DNA of 6,973 nt, taken from CAVZLD01 sp964522605 (GTDB lineage: Bacteria; Planctomycetota; Planctomycetia; Pirellulales; Pirellulaceae). The stretch spans positions 1 to 6,973 of the forward strand of contig CAZFWV010000356.1 of the NCBI GenBank assembly GCA_964522605.1, in the 5' to 3' direction. The position numbers and the translations under genes are program-made. The stretch's first letter is position 1. Each line of letters opens with the position of its first letter. Positions 5,304 to 6,973 of the stretch are shown piece after piece. The notes below the pieces were generated by a model. It searched no databases. It saw nothing but the letters and a program-made list of their open reading frames with translations, and was not told where the DNA came from.

Positions 5304-6866
5304 ATGCGAGAATCGACTGTGCTCAACATCAATCGCCTTCGCCTGACTTCCGGAGCGCTGATCCGGATGGTCGCCGATGTCATCCTCTTACAGGTCGCGC
5401 TCCTTGCGGCCTTGGCGGCCCGTTTTTACGTGGTGGTCGCCTTCGAAGACCTGGGCGACAAGACAGTCAGCGAGCTGTTGTTGTTGTACCAGGGCTGGTA
5501 CATCAAGACGGCGATTCCCCTGACGGCACTTTGCCTGTTCATCTTCTACATCACGGGCTTCTACACGCGCGGTGTTACGTATCAAAGCCGCTACAAAGTG
5601 CTGGTCGTGATTCAGGCCGTTTCGGTCAGTTATCTGATCTACATCAGTGCGATCCTGTTTTTCGACGTTCACGACGGCAGCCTGTCCTTTGCCAAATCCG
5701 CGATGCTGCTGGCATGGCTGTTCAGTATCGTCCTTTTGGCAGGTGCCCGCGTCTGGAACCAGATTTGGCAGCGAGCGGCCCAACCGGAACTGGAGCGTCC
5801 CGCTGGTGGAAGCGATGCCCATCGACGCGTCCTCGTGATCGGTGGCGGCGGCTACATCGGCTCGGCGCTCGTCCCGCAATTGCTCGATGCAGGTTACCAA
5901 GTTCGCGTGCTCGACATCATGATGTACGGCCGCGCTCCGCTTGAATCGGTCCGAAACCATCCGAATCTCGAACTGCTCGAAGGCGATTTTCGACAGGTGG
6001 ACAACGTGGTCGAGGCGATGCAGGAGGTGGGAGCGGTCGTCCATCTGGGCGCAATTGTCGGCGATCCCGCCTGCAAGTTAGATGAATCGCTGACGATCGA
6101 CATTAACTTGTCCTCCACGCGAATGATCGCGCAATTGGCCAAGTCTCATCACGTGCAGCGTTTCGTGTTCGCCAGCACCTGCTCCGTTTACGGAGCCCGA
6201 CCGGACATCTTGGACGAACGTTCGGAAGCCCGCCCATTGGGAATCTATGGGAACACAAAATACGCGTCCGAGCGTGTGCTGCAGGACTTGGCCGATGGCA
6301 ATTTCTCGCCGACCATTCTGCGATTCTCGACAATCTACGGTCTATCCGGTCGGACACGGTTTGATCTGGTCGTCAACCTGTTGACGGCCAAAGCCAAATT
6401 CGATGGCGAAATCACCGTCCACGACGGCAATCAATGGCGTCCTTTTGTACACGTCGAAGACGCCGCCCGAGCCATCGTCAAAGTCCTGCAGGCGCCACGG
6501 GAAACCGTCGCCAACGAGATCTTCAACGTTGGCTCGAACGAACAGAATTACACGATCTGCCAGATTGGTGAACTCATTCACCAGCAAGTCATTTCGGCAG
6601 AACTGATCATTTCCGAGTCCGGGCAGGACGGTCGCGACTATCGCGTGGATTTCAGCAAGATCCGCAACCTGCTGGATTTTCGTCCCACGTGGACGGTCGA
6701 AGCGGGAATTCAGCAGGTATTGGAAGCGATCGCCAGCGGGCGCGTGCAAGACTATCGCGATCCGAAATACAGCAACGTCGCATTCCTCGCCCAGGAGGGA
6801 ACGTCCGGCTTGGACCGCGACCGCTGGGCCCGACAGTTGTTGGAAGACCTCACGAGCCAGCGTTAG
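5304..6866 (+). CDS. Membrane-anchored extended-SDR NAD-dependent nucleotide-sugar epimerase/dehydratase
   Basis: I chose ATG 5304 (520 residues); GTG 5283 and GTG 5319 are alternatives, and none has a clear Shine-Dalgarno. Numbering here is from GTG 5283. Residues 28-160 hold four hydrophobic segments (about 28-52, 74-95, 104-127, 136-157), like the N-terminal membrane domain of PglF/WbpM-type sugar dehydratases and related polysaccharide enzymes. Residues 182-480 are an extended SDR Rossmann domain: nucleotide motif VIGGGGYIG (185-193), VVHLGAIVGDPA, STCSVYG with T299 at the catalytic Ser/Thr position, and YxxxK at Y322-K326. WRPFVHVEDAARA and IFNVGSNEQNYT are typical late motifs of this family. 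The enzyme should use NAD(P) to epimerise or dehydrate a nucleotide sugar at the inner membrane, probably for exopolysaccharide or O-antigen-like glycans. PglF/WbpM proteins carry an additional Rossmann domain between membrane part and SDR, which is missing here. The substrate cannot be told from sequence. Confidence 0.9.
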   Translation: MRESTVLNINRLRLTSGALIRMVADVILLQVALLAALAARFYVVVAFEDLGDKTVSELLLLYQGWYIKTAIPLTALCLFIFYITGFYTRGVTYQSRYKVLVVIQAVSVSYLIYISAILFFDVHDGSLSFAKSAMLLAWLFSIVLLAGARVWNQIWQRAAQPELERPAGGSDAHRRVLVIGGGGYIGSALVPQLLDAGYQVRVLDIMMYGRAPLESVRNHPNLELLEGDFRQVDNVVEAMQEVGAVVHLGAIVGDPACKLDESLTIDINLSSTRMIAQLAKSHHVQRFVFASTCSVYGARPDILDERSEARPLGIYGNTKYASERVLQDLADGNFSPTILRFSTIYGLSGRTRFDLVVNLLTAKAKFDGEITVHDGNQWRPFVHVEDAARAIVKVLQAPRETVANEIFNVGSNEQNYTICQIGELIHQQVISAELIISESGQDGRDYRVDFSKIRNLLDFRPTWTVEAGIQQVLEAIASGRVQDYRDPKYSNVAFLAQEGTSGLDRDRWARQLLEDLTSQR

Positions 6867-6869
6867 GGG

Positions 6870-6918
6870 AGGCGGGAGGCGGGAGGCTGCAGGCTGCAGG
6901 CTGCAGGCTGGAGGAGGT
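6870..6918. repeat. Imperfect heptanucleotide array, AGGCGGG / AGGCTGC / AGGCTGG type
   Basis: Four bases after the epimerase stop codon comes a run of 7-base units all starting AGG: AGGCGGG twice, AGGCTGC three times, then AGGCTGG and AGGAGGT. Three bases separate it from the next heptamer array. The shared 7-base period of unlike units suggests slippage expansion with later drift. Confidence 0.85.
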
Positions 6919-6921
6919 TGA

Positions 6922-6973
6922 AGTCTCCAGTCTCCAGTCTCCAGTCTCCAGTCTCCAGTCTCCAGTCTCCAGT
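6922..6973. repeat. Perfect heptanucleotide tandem array AGTCTCC, at least 7.4 copies
   Basis: Seven perfect AGTCTCC units plus AGT run to the window edge, so the array is truncated here. Its complement GGAGACT differs by one base from the GGAGGCT frame seen in the preceding array (6882-6888), so the two arrays are related and inverted, and can pair with a G-U wobble. The array lies in the 3' region of the epimerase gene. Confidence 0.95.

Noticed and set aside
5388..6044. 218-residue minus-strand frame inside the epimerase gene
   Set aside because: It is antisense to membrane helices and the Rossmann motif of a clear gene; it is His/Asp/Gln-rich with no motifs.
6870..6973. CRISPR array
   Set aside because: The units are 7 bases long and contiguous, with no unique spacers.

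Overview
The window is a GC-rich bacterial chromosome segment with three confident protein genes separated by unusually repeat-rich intergenic DNA. No rRNA, tRNA, CRISPR array or transposase gene is visible. The combination of a large AmmeMemoRadiSam fusion protein, weak or absent Shine-Dalgarno sequences for two of the three genes, heptanucleotide arrays and CGGAT-type palindromes is most like a Planctomycetota genome. That assignment is inference from gene style and repeats; no marker gene is present.

Layout from left to right: (1) a 22-base direct repeat at the left edge, two copies; (2) on the minus strand, one giant gene (48-3263) joining three families usually encoded separately: a radical SAM enzyme, AMMECR1 and Memo. 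A degenerate second AMMECR1-like module lies between the normal AMMECR1 domain and Memo. (3) A 380-base gap holding an inverted-repeat element (3392-3493) and a 147-base MITE-like element with 23-base terminal inverted repeats (3505-3651); (4) on the minus strand, a 191-residue Cro/C1-type helix-turn-helix protein (3691-4266) with a good Shine-Dalgarno; (5) about 1 kb between divergent genes, containing a dense cluster of potential RNA helices (4332-4602), a possible terminator/antiterminator pair, a 75-base palindrome of the same family as the one in gap 3, and one possible 38-residue small gene; (6) on the plus strand, a membrane-anchored NAD-dependent sugar epimerase/dehydratase (5304-6866); (7) two consecutive heptanucleotide arrays (6870-6973) running off the right edge.

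The HTH gene and the AmmeMemoRadiSam gene share a strand, but 427 bases of repeats separate them, so an operon is not shown. The epimerase is divergent and probably serves cell-surface polysaccharide synthesis. The three genes show no obvious common pathway. The most interesting observations are the three-in-one fusion with a decayed extra AMMECR1 module and a possible internal translation start, and the structured non-coding DNA upstream of the HTH gene.
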